Below, one piece after another: positions 1 to 8,800 of a stretch of 23,118 nucleotides of DNA; positions within the stretch are counted from its first letter, which is position 1; the number at the start of each line of letters is the position of its first letter. Origin of the DNA: Hemicentrotus pulcherrimus (Eukaryota > Echinodermata > Echinoidea > Camarodonta > Strongylocentrotidae); the NCBI GenBank assembly GCA_003118195.1, contig BEXV01004793.1, forward strand, positions 1 through 23,118. The letters run 5' to 3'. Both the position numbers and the translations under genes were made by a program. Under the pieces are notes generated by a model. That model had not been told where the DNA came from and did no database searches. It saw only the letters and a list, made by a program, of their open reading frames with translations.

Positions 1-565
1 GCAAAGTGAATGCAATTTTTTTTCACTACCGTCACTTCGTGAAAACAGCGACGAATTGTTTTGCCTTTCTACTGGGACATTTAACTTGGTGTTTCTCCAC
101 TCGTCGTCGACCCTCAAATACCCCTCTTCCCCCTTTTGGAGACCTCATTCAAATATTCAATGAAAACTACAGTGGCTCCTGTGCTAATAAATAGAGGCAA
201 AATCATCAAGCCCCATTTTTAATGCACTGATCACCATTGATTATTTGAAGTAGCAAAATTTTAGTTTATAACAGTACTAGGAGAATGGTATAAAGAATTT
301 CAAATACATGAACTGTGCTTAGCAGATCTTTTAATAAGTCCAGATTTGAATATCTGTAACTGAATTATTTATTTTTTCTTCCACTGCTAACTGCCTTTTA
401 GAGAAGTCAATAATCAGTAGTACATACAGAAACATAATGATGCTTACTTAAATCGAGATAAAGCTAACTGGTGCAATGGTGAGCCTCTTACAGGCCTGGT
501 GATTTGGGTGATTTTAAATTTATGTTTACTCAATGAATGTCTTTCTTGAATGTGTGTGTATACAG
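1..565 (+). other. RPS15A: Last intron of RPS15A (partial)
   Basis: This is the sequence upstream of the RPS15A terminal exon and ends in a typical acceptor (tgtgtgtatacag) at 565. I found no earlier RPS15A coding exon in it, so those exons lie left of the window. Introns of ribosomal protein genes often host snoRNAs, but I could not find a convincing C/D box pair. The 62-residue reading frame near the left edge matches nothing I recognise. Confidence 0.6.
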
Positions 566-659
566 GTATGTAGTCCTGACCACATCAGGAGGTATCATGG
601 ATCACGAGGAGGCAAGGAGAAAACACGTCGGTGGCAAGATCCTGGGCTTCTTCTTCTGA
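566..659 (+). CDS. RPS15A: Ribosomal protein S15a (uS8), terminal coding exon
   Basis: Cytosolic ribosomal protein uS8 is a component of the 40S subunit. After the acceptor AG at 564-565, one base (566) finishes a codon begun in the previous exon. Thirty codons then read [20 protein letters not shown] followed by [10 protein letters not shown] and a TGA at 657-659. The ending [25 protein letters not shown] is the near-invariant C-terminus of eukaryotic S15a, so identification is firm. Only about a quarter of the usual 130-residue protein is present, because the earlier exons lie left of the window. It points toward the RanGAP1 gene on the opposite strand, so the two genes converge. There is no internal stop or frameshift, and the adjacent 3'UTR with poly(A) signals suggests a functional gene and not a processed copy. 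Confidence 0.95.
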
Positions 660-702
660 ACAAGGCCAGAGAGTAAAAGGGTGTAAATTCACAGCAAAAA
701 AT

Positions 703-730
703 AATAAAATAAACAAAAAAATGAAATAAA
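703..730 (+). terminator. RPS15A: RPS15A poly(A) signal cluster
   Basis: Three AATAAA hexamers occur at 703-708, 708-713 and 725-730, starting 44 bases after the RPS15A stop. A short 3'UTR of this kind is normal for ribosomal protein mRNAs. A GT-rich stretch (tagtgtgtatgctgtgtatg) follows at about 771-790 and could be the downstream element. Which hexamer is used cannot be told from sequence. Confidence 0.8.
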
Positions 731-1614
731 CTTACAGTTCCTTGATTTCAGTTGGTTTCATTGATTGCTGTAGTGTGTATGCTGTGTATGGAATACTAGA
801 GGCCGTTCGTCGAAATCATCATAAGTCTAACTTCTTTGACATCCAAGTGAAACTTCTTACAGAATTAAGACATGTTTCTGAAGGATGTCCATGAAATTAG
901 ACATATGATAGTTTTGAGAAACAAGGCCCGGTATGTCAGCACAGTCCCCTTTCTTGAATTGGCCACACAATTACGAATCTGAACTTTTGTATCTTGGTTG
1001 TTTAAAGTTACCTTTGGTTTGTCAATGATGCTTCTGACTTGACATCATCACGCATGTGAAATGACATGAATAAATTGATTGTTTTGAAAAGATGAAAACC
1101 ATACTAGCAGAGATATACATACCCAATGCTCAAATAATGGAAAAAGGACATTGGTCCATTCAAGATTAGGAACAAACATCAAATGGGGTGTATGAATTGA
1201 GAAGAAGTGAATCGTGCAAAGGAGTTTGTTTTGTATGATTGATAGATGGAAGTATACTGTATAGGTTGCCAGCTTTAGCTCTGTTGGAGGAAACCCCCAT
1301 TGCATGAAATTTAAATTCTGTGTTTAGGCATTAAAGTGTAGCGATCACCAAATAAATTGTGTTCAGCTAGAATTTATAAAAAATTAAAATCAAACTTTAA
1401 GAAATCCTTCACCCTACATTCTATTGGTCAATGGCTAACGAGTAAAAAGGCAATAATGGATAAAATACTGCACATACTCAACCCAATTTGGATTTGGGTT
1501 CTGTGTGTGCCCTATTTTAAATGAGCACGTATAGGTGCATCAAAAAGTCTATTCAGGTGGGGTGCCGAAACTTGCAAAAATCTCTTTTCAGTAGTAACAT
1601 TTGAATTTCATGGA

Positions 1615-1618
<4 letters not shown>

Positions 1619-1690
<72 letters not shown>
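1619..1690. repeat. (AT)n microsatellite
   Basis: About 36 uninterrupted AT units. Such tracts are self-complementary and usually highly length-variable, so the length shown may be specific to this assembly. Confidence 0.97.
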
Positions 1691-1692
<2 letters not shown>

Positions 1693-2189
1693 CCACATGG
1701 AACTACACATGTGACTATTTAACGTACAGAACCAAATGTGTTTTTGTGATAGGTACACTTTCAAATACACACAGGGAAGAGCGACAGTTAATTCAATTTG
1801 TGGAATAGAATTCAAATACCCCCCTCCCTTCCCTTGCATCCTGAGAGGGGATGCAGTGAAAAGTGAAAGAAGAAGATGTAGGAAGGAGATGAGAGAACGT
1901 CAACATTCTTTTGAGGTGATATGAAAGGATGTTTGAATTTAAAAAGTTGGAAGTCGTGAAAGAACCACTGTCAAAGATGGAAGAGTAGTGGAAATGTGAA
2001 CGATTTGGAGGGGAGAATAATTCTAGAATGAGTGGTACAGTCGGAGAATGAGATGTAACAGAAATGTTTATAGGTAATACAAAGTTTTGGGAAATTTTAA
2101 AAGTTGGTTGGATTGGGATTCTTTACAATTTTGATATATTTGGATGCCATTGTGGATGTATTATGAGCGCTAGAAAATGTAGCCCCTAA

Positions 2190-2259
2190 AACACTTATGC
2201 ATTCGAGAAAAATTGAATATCAAAATTTACCGGTGCTCCCAGTAAATTTGATAAGTGTT
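2190..2259. repeat. Nested inverted repeat / stem-loop
   Basis: AACACTTAT (2190-2198) pairs with ATAAGTGTT (2251-2259). Inside it ATCAAAATTTAC (2219-2230) pairs with GTAAATTTGAT (2242-2252) across a short loop. It may be a small relic foldback element. No function is evident. Confidence 0.45.
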
Positions 2260-2582
2260 AAATAGCACTTTCGGCCATACAATGGTAGCTGCGACCTTGA
2301 AAATCTTGGCATATAAGTAGTTGTGTTATTTAATATTTATTTAAGTCAAGAAACATTGTTTTATGGCTTAATCAATATTTAATATTTTGACCATGAAAGG
2401 GAGCTGTACAAAATAAAGTGCTTATTATTTACAATTTCATAACTTTAGTCTCGATTTCAACCGCGACAATGGTCACTGAATATTGTAGGATCGCATATGC
2501 TTTCAATATGTTCATTTTAACCTAATTCATGATCCCATACTAAAACTTAGTATTACCTTTAAGCAGAGAGCATAGTTACATA

Positions 2583-2935
2583 TATCATCTGCTCTCGTCT
2601 TCTCCCCCGCCCCCTCAGTATATGTCGTGCTTTGCTGCATTAGAAAAAGAAAACATTTCAATCCCCATGAAACATTCCTTTCCACTTATAGTTGCTTCCT
2701 CTATTCTTTCTTTCATATTGTATTATACGTTGTTATATATCTTCCTTTTCCCTTTCCATGTCTCTCTTCTATAAAGGCTACATCAGACGGTGATCTTTCA
2801 ACTTGTTTTTTCTTTCCTTTATATTTGTACCCTTCAGCTCTCTCTTTCTGTCTCTCTCAAACACACATACACCACTCTATCTTCTCTTCTCTTCTCCCTC
2901 TAACTCAATTTCCTGGTACCTTTACTTTGAGCCTG
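2583..2935 (+). repeat. Pyrimidine-rich low-complexity tract
   Basis: The plus strand is strongly C+T biased, with ctctcgtcttctcccccgcc at the left and runs such as cttctcttctcttctccctc near 2880-2900. The 106- and 73-residue open frames across it (Ser/Phe/Leu-rich) are explained by this bias and are not called as genes. Confidence 0.6.
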
Positions 2936-3318
2936 TCACTTTATTAAGTGGAAGTATAAAATTACATCGATCAATCAAAGACACAATAAAAATGAGCAAA
3001 ATAACTTATGTTTTAATTTGCTAATTTTTATTTACATACATGTCATAGAAATGCAATCATTATCTCACATTACAACAGAAATAGTGAGCATTTTTCTGAG
3101 ACACGCCTACAAAATTTTACCATAATTAGCTAACTTACATTATTTACAGGCATTAAAACAAAACAATAAGTACTCTTCTGGTTCCATGTCCAAACTTCAC
3201 AAAAGTAAATTGTATGAAACTTAAATACATGTAGTTCATCTGAATATGATACTTGGTAGGCATGCCAATATTTATTAATCTATCCAGAGACAACAGAAGC
3301 TGGATCATAACCTTAAAA

Positions 3319-4312
3319 CAAATTACTTTGACTACATTCCTAAATCTTCTCGAACACAGTATAAAAAAATAACTGTTTGGTTGTTTTCACGATGCAGGCA
3401 TGCTGAAAAAGGCACATTCATTTTCTAAATGACACAATGCATGTTCAGTGAAACCTCTATAAGGACACCATCATCACTAAATCTTGTTATAACAAGGTGA
3501 TTTTCCCGTACATTTGTTTAGGTTTTGTTTTATGAGCCCTTATGTTAAGTCCATGTCACAAGGTTATTTGCTTAGTCCCAGAGACTTTGTTAGAATAAGG
3601 TTCTATGCTATTACATGGCATCTTTCTTTCTACTTATACTTTTTGAGAACAAAGCTTCTCTTTTCCATACATTTGACATTCCATTTCAGACTTAAATCTT
3701 ACATGTGGTTTGCTCTTACTTATATACAAGATACAACAGCAATCTATAAAAGCTCATCTTTCATTGATATAATATTGTACATGTGGAATTGAATGCAAGT
3801 ACATATTTTAGTCAACATCACCAATCAATCGCACTTGCTGCACATAATGTAGCAACAATATAAACACTGATTATGGTAGCCACAAGAGCCTTTGGAGTAA
3901 AGTAATCATTTCATTCCAATACTTGTACTTGTAGCTATATCACTACTACGTAATTACAATTCAGCATATTTTCTAGAAGATGAACTTCACAGCAAGTACT
4001 GAAGATGAGATAAGGTTGTTTTCAGCCCAATACCAGATTACATGGACGTAAATATAGAGATCTAGCTTGCAGCTCTGCTAAACTTGAATAGACCGAGCAT
4101 TTGGGTTGACTTGTTATAGAAAGAGGTTCTAGTAAATCTACAAATTCAAAATAATGTAAGCCTTCACATAGTCTCCTCTGGATTACCTACAGAACAAAAC
4201 CTTAATATTGATGTACAGTCAAACCTGTCTATTAAGGCACCGAAGTGGCCACTTTGGACAGACTACCCTTTTTAGACCAGGGCCCAGGGCAACTTATTTG
4301 GGTCTGATAAAA
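3319..4312. repeat. Direct duplication, copy 1 (about 994 bp)
   Basis: This stretch recurs at 4314-5306 with an offset of 995 to 994 bases, so one single-base indel is present. The left part differs from copy 2 at scattered bases (for example catcatcac versus catcaacac, and several changes around 3630-3780). The right part, from about 3960 on, looks essentially identical by eye. It ends inside a miniature transposon at the single N (4313). This is probably an alternative haplotype placed in tandem by the assembler. A real tandem duplication is the alternative. Confidence 0.92.
4216..4312. mobile_element. MITE fragment, cut at the assembly N
   Basis: This is the left part of the same element that is complete at 5210-5454. 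It begins with TA then CAGTCAAACCTG. It stops at the N at 4313, so its right inverted terminus is absent. It is truncated because duplication copy 1 ends here. Confidence 0.8.
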
Positions 4313-4313
4313 N

Positions 4314-5306
4314 CAAATTACTTTGACTACATTCCTAAATCTTCTCGAACACAGTATAAAAAAATAACTGTTTGGTTGTTTTCACGATGCAGGCATGCTG
4401 AAAAAGGCACATTCATTTTCTAAATGACACAATGCATGTTCAGTGAAACCTCTATAAGGACACCATCAACACTAAATCTTGTTATAACAAGGTGATTTTC
4501 CCGTACATTTGTTTAGGTTTTGTTTTATGAGCCCTTATGTTAAGTCCATGTCACAAGGTTATTTGCTTAGTCCCAGAGACTTTGTTAGAATAAGGTTCTA
4601 TGCTATTACATGGCATCTTTCTTTCTACCTATATTTTTTGAGAACAAAGCTCCTCTTTTCCAAACAATTGACATTCCAATTCAGACTAAAATCTTACATG
4701 TGGTTTGCTCTTACCTATATACATGTACAACAGTAATCTATAAAAGCTCATCTTTTTGTGATATAATATTATACATGTAGTAGTGAATGCAAATACATAT
4801 TTTAGTCAACATTCCCAATGAATCGCGCTTGCTGCACATAATGTAGCAACAATATGAACACTGATTACGGTAGCCACAAGAGCCTTTGGAGTAAAGTAAT
4901 CATTTCATTCCAACACTTGTACTTGTAGTTATATCACTACTACATAATTACAATTCAGCATATTTTCTAGAAGATGAACTTCACAGCAAGTACTGAAGAT
5001 GAGATAAGGTTGTTTTCAGCCCAATACCAGATTACATGGACGTAAATATAGAGATCTAGCTTGCAGCTCTGCTAAACTTGAATAGACCGAGCATTTGGGT
5101 TGACTTGTTATAGAAAGAGGTTCTAGTAAATCTACAAATTCAAAATAATGTAAGCCTTCACATAGTCTCCTCTGGATTACCTACAGAACAAAACCTTAAT
5201 ATTGATGTACAGTCAAACCTGTCTATTAAGGCACCGAAGTGGCCACTTTGGACAGACTACCCTTTTTAGACCAGGGCCCAGGGCAACTTATTTGGGTCTG
5301 ATAAAA
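4314..5306. repeat. Direct duplication, copy 2
   Basis: This is the second copy of the block that starts at 3319. It begins immediately after the N with caaattactttgactac and continues without interruption into unique sequence beyond 5306, so it is the copy joined to the RanGAP1 side. The open frames in it (for example 4509-4736) are copies of those in copy 1, with substitutions and altered ends and no recognisable product. Confidence 0.92.
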
Positions 5307-5454
5307 GACTGTAAAATTGTGATTGATTGGAGAACTCTTTATAAGACGGGGCCCTGTTCTTCAACACGCATTTCCATCTAGATGGAGCCAATATGGCCGA
5401 CCAATATAGCAGGTGGCCTTTATAGAGAGGTGACCACAATGGCAGGTTTGACTG
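5210..5454. mobile_element. MITE with CAGTCAAACCTG termini, TA flanks
   Basis: The left end CAGTCAAACCTG (5210-5221) is the exact reverse complement of the right end CAGGTTTGACTG (5443-5454). TA lies outside both ends (5208-5209 and 5455-5456), as expected of a TA target duplication. The 245-bp interior has no coding capacity of note. The CAG start and TA target suggest mobilisation by a Tc1/mariner-superfamily (possibly pogo/Tigger-type) transposase, which is inference. A related element sits at 20635-20813. Confidence 0.88.
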
Positions 5455-5696
5455 TATATTAGACATGGTTTATGTTACCCTATACTTCTGATTCCACCAC
5501 ACAGAAGATTAATTGTCCATAAATAGGGCTGTTTACAAAATCATTATCTCTAACTAGTACACCAAACTTTGGATGCTACTTTCTCACTGGACTTCAAAAT
5601 CAAACAGAAGAGTCTGGTGGCTGGAATGAAATATCACAATGACATTGATCAGCCAAGGCAACCAGTTGTATCATCAGCAAGACTGCAATTCAATTG

Positions 5697-5702
5697 TTTA
5701 AT
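5697..5702 (-). terminator. RANGAP1: Possible RanGAP1 poly(A) signal (ATTAAA)
   Basis: On the minus strand this reads ATTAAA, the commonest variant poly(A) hexamer, about 104 bases after the provisional RanGAP1 stop at 5806. No AATAAA is nearer. It is supported only by position and depends on the terminal exon call. Confidence 0.35.
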
Positions 5703-5805
5703 GCTCTCCAAAGAAATATAAGTTCCATGATCCAGGATTGACAGTTAAAAAAAAAAAAAGCTTTGTTCATTGAAGCATAAGTGGGCATCTCTTGTGTCTC
5801 GCTCC

Positions 5806-5875
5806 TCAAGCTGAAGATTTCAATAAAAAGTCAAGTGAGTCCATTCTTGTAAGAGTAATTGACTGCTGCTCACAG
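5806..5875 (-). CDS. RANGAP1: RanGAP1 provisional terminal exon
   Basis: After an acceptor (catttatcag) ending at 5876, the base at 5875 completes the Ser codon left by the preceding exon. Twenty-two residues follow, [20 protein letters not shown] then SA, and a TGA stop at 5806-5808. After the aligned TFL/AFV position this leaves 24 residues, the same number as in vertebrate RanGAP1, but the sequence itself is weakly similar. Two further AGs (agcagcag) lie 4-10 bases inside. Using them would switch frame to a shorter tail containing [13 protein letters not shown]. The exon may be wrong; a read-through end of the previous exon (stop at 6864) is the other option. Confidence 0.45.
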
Positions 5876-8800
5876 CTGATAAATGGCTTGCATCAGACCA
5901 TGTTTTGCACTGACGCAATGATCAATCTTTGAATTAGGTCTGTAGGTTCAAGAAAAGAAAATGAAAACGTATGATACAAATTGAATGCTTATATGAATCT
6001 TAGATGGTTAAAAGCAATGTTTTTATCCATCATTAATAATAAATTGAAGAACAGAGAGATATTATTTGAAATACAGCCTTCCGATACATAATAAGCAATA
6101 TTTGAATTAACGTTCATAAGATGGAACAAACTACTTATACTTCAAGGTTTACACCATACAAACTGTATCAGGACTACCATCCCCTGGACAAACAACTGAT
6201 ACTGCTAGCCTTCCCGGACAACTACCCCCACAGGAGAACTATGCCCTGGGACGATTACTGCCCAGACACCTTCTCCATGACAATTATCCAACAGACAACT
6301 ACCTCGGGGCAACTACTCCCTTTGAAGAGCTATCCCAAATTCAATCTACAATCAGTAATAATATGTAACATTATAAATGCCAGTAAAAATGTGTAACCGT
6401 TCCTTTCAAGTCGGGTGCATTTAATACATGTGGTCAAGATCTAATATTATTTAGGCAATAAGTGACAGCTGCATCATCAAGCTCTTCCTGTAAACTGTGT
6501 CTAATGGTAACACATTGATAATCAAAAAAATAGTATGAACAGACAAAAGGTGTTAACTTGCCTTTTAATGTTAGGAGAAAGAATCAAATAAAGTACAAAC
6601 ACTGAAAATAAATGAGTATCTGTGTAGTATTCTTTGTGTAATCATGCTGTTTGACTACTGTTCTAGAGTCAACTAATAAGTAAAAAATCTACACAAATCA
6701 CAGGCATGAAAAGTGCTGTTCATAAAAAACACTGAAAAACTTTCGCCAACCAAAGCGAGGGTCATACCCCAAAACAGGCTCTGAATACACATTTTTATCA
6801 ATACCATCAAATGTGTTTAATGTGTATTATGTGCAGATCACTTTTATGAGAATTTTTTTTTTTTTAATTAAAAAAATCTAGAATCGGAGGAAAAAGCGGA
6901 AATCCACGTATACGCGGAAAATTTTCATGCCTGAAGTCAGTCACTACAGTATAACTATGTACAAACCTTGAAAGGAAAGTCATGAAGATTGGTGCTGTGC
7001 TTTTAGGGTAGTACTGCTGTTTGACTGCATGTCCTAGAGTCAGTAACATACCTGAAGGATCACCAACTGGCCTCAATTTCTCTTCACCCTGAGAATCAAT
7101 ACAATAGAAATCATTACATTCAAACAATACGGTTGAAATCTCATTGTTCAATGATGCCAGAGATGATGTGCTTATACAGTATGAGGTCAAACCTCAACAC
7201 TAAATACAAGCTGAACAGGTATGTATATATTTCAATTCAGATGATCATGAAATAAAATGATTAAAAATGTGATCATCGCAAGCATGGCTCTCATTAGAGT
7301 TTTCTTTCCTCTAAGTCCTATATCAACTCATTATCCTCCAAATGTTCAAACACTTGAACGGCAAATGAATGTAGTTGAAGAAACTCATAGCAGCAAAAGA
7401 ATATTTACTACAATGAACTTTGACTGTCTGCTGTCCATTCCTCGATCAAAGAAGTTACATAATTAATAGGAAACGTCTAATGATTCTCTTTTTTCTGATT
7501 GTCTTATTTCTGCTCTAGAGTCTTATATCTGACAATGAGGGGATTAAAGTGACCCTGTACCATGTACTGAACTTTAAGAATTAACTTGCCTTTATGTGCG
7601 ACTACAAAAACAGCAAGCTCTTCATTCACACAATAGTTGCATCAGAAGAAGTCTATTGCAATATAAAAGTTTATTTGGTTTTCTTAGCTGGTACAAAACA
7701 CATTTCACCTTAAGATCGATATAAAAACTTTACACATTTATATTCGACCACAAATTCTACTCTTCAACTCCTGCAATATCCAGCTTGTTTTGCAAATAAA
7801 ATATGCAGTCTTAGGTTCATTACGTAGCAAAAATCCATTTTACATCCCTGTGATAAATACAAATGATGGAAAGAAGTTATCATACCTTGATAAGTCCCAG
7901 ATGAACCAGTAAAGCATTCACAACAGATTCAGGTTTGCATTTCTCTGATGAAAACAACTTCATCAAAATAGCATCTGCAAATATCAGAAAAAGAATAACA
8001 AGTCAACGCAAAGCGTAGCATCCCCTCACAGGGTACAAATGGCCTATATACATCAGAACAAGTTACCTACATTGGACTACCGGTATACTATTATATTACT
8101 AGGCAAGGAAGTTAACCCCATTTTCACATATATAATTAGGTCTTTTTGCATATTTAATGAGCTATGACCTTTCACCTTTGACTTACATACTCAGAAATTG
8201 AACTAAGGCTGTGTTTTGATACCATGTACCTTCATATCATATTTCATTAAAATTCATCAAATATTACTCAAGTTATCGAATGGAAACCAGATTCGCAAAT
8301 TTTATAAGTTATGACCTTTGACCTACATACTCCGAAATCGACGGAAGGACGGACAGACGGCAGAGTTTTAACATCCCCTTCGACTTCGTTGACAAGGGGA
8401 TAACAACAATTACAATAATATGCCTTGTTTACCTAGGATAGCGTCATCAGAATTCCTGAGTGCTGCAATCACATCATTTCCCGGCATTTGTGATGAGTCT
8501 CCAAAGTTTTATTATTTGTTAAAAGTGCCAAACTGGATTTCCTTTCACATGCATCTATGGTGCTGCATTTTAAGTCTGGTATTTTATCATATTTAGGGGA
8601 AGGTTTCTCATTCACTTGTAAATGAACACATTTCTATTTTCAATTGAGTCTTAAAGAGAAGAAGATAGATAGAGTGGAAGAGAGAGAGAGACATCAAGAT
8701 AGATAGTATTCACTGCTCTATCCCCAAAGGTAATAATAATAATAGCGCACATATCCACCATGCAAGGTACTCGGACGCTGTGAATATTACCCGGCTCTGC

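Larger units (their letters stand above)
731..3318. other. Intergenic, no gene recognised
   Basis: This is part of the spacer between convergent RPS15A and RanGAP1. Reading frames here (for example 85 codons on the minus strand at 1048-1305) lack recognisable domains and have AT-rich, non-coding composition. Visible structure is limited to the (AT)n tract, a stem-loop at 2190-2259 and a pyrimidine-rich stretch, listed separately. Confidence 0.6.
5876..6966 (-). other. RANGAP1: RanGAP1 last intron
   Basis: This intron of about 1.1 kb runs between the [10 protein letters not shown] exon and the provisional last exon. It contains a decayed second copy of the upstream exon (6590-6700), a short inverted-repeat transposon (6701-6933) and a C/A-rich degenerate repeat (about 6170-6330). 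No other gene is seen. Confidence 0.5.

Noticed and set aside
1..565. A snoRNA in the RPS15A intron
   Set aside because: An imperfect C-box-like atgatgc exists near 440, but there is no properly placed D box or closing stem.
1048..1305. 85-codon minus-strand frame in the intergenic spacer
   Set aside because: No recognisable motif, no splice or poly(A) context, and AT-driven composition.
2627..3024. Overlapping 106- and 73-codon frames
   Set aside because: Ser/Phe/Leu composition comes from the pyrimidine-rich tract, the two frames overlap in different registers, and no homology is evident.
3445..4140. A larger transposon between cagtgaaacctct and agaggttctagtaaatc
   Set aside because: The inverted similarity is short and imperfect, with no target duplication. 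It was left as a possible ancient relic.
3514..4736. Repeated 92- and 75-codon frames as a duplicated gene pair
   Set aside because: They are matching pieces of the 1-kb duplication, their ends change with single substitutions, and they are Phe/Tyr/Leu-rich as expected of AT-rich non-coding DNA.
6121..6396. 91-codon plus-strand reading frame as a small gene
   Set aside because: It overlies a degenerate short repeat and its composition follows the repeat. It has no domain I recognise and lies inside an antisense intron.
6864..7190. Single-exon reading frame of 108 codons as its own gene
   Set aside because: It contains the RanGAP1 exon 6967-7088. The flanking parts are intron and transposon read in frame.
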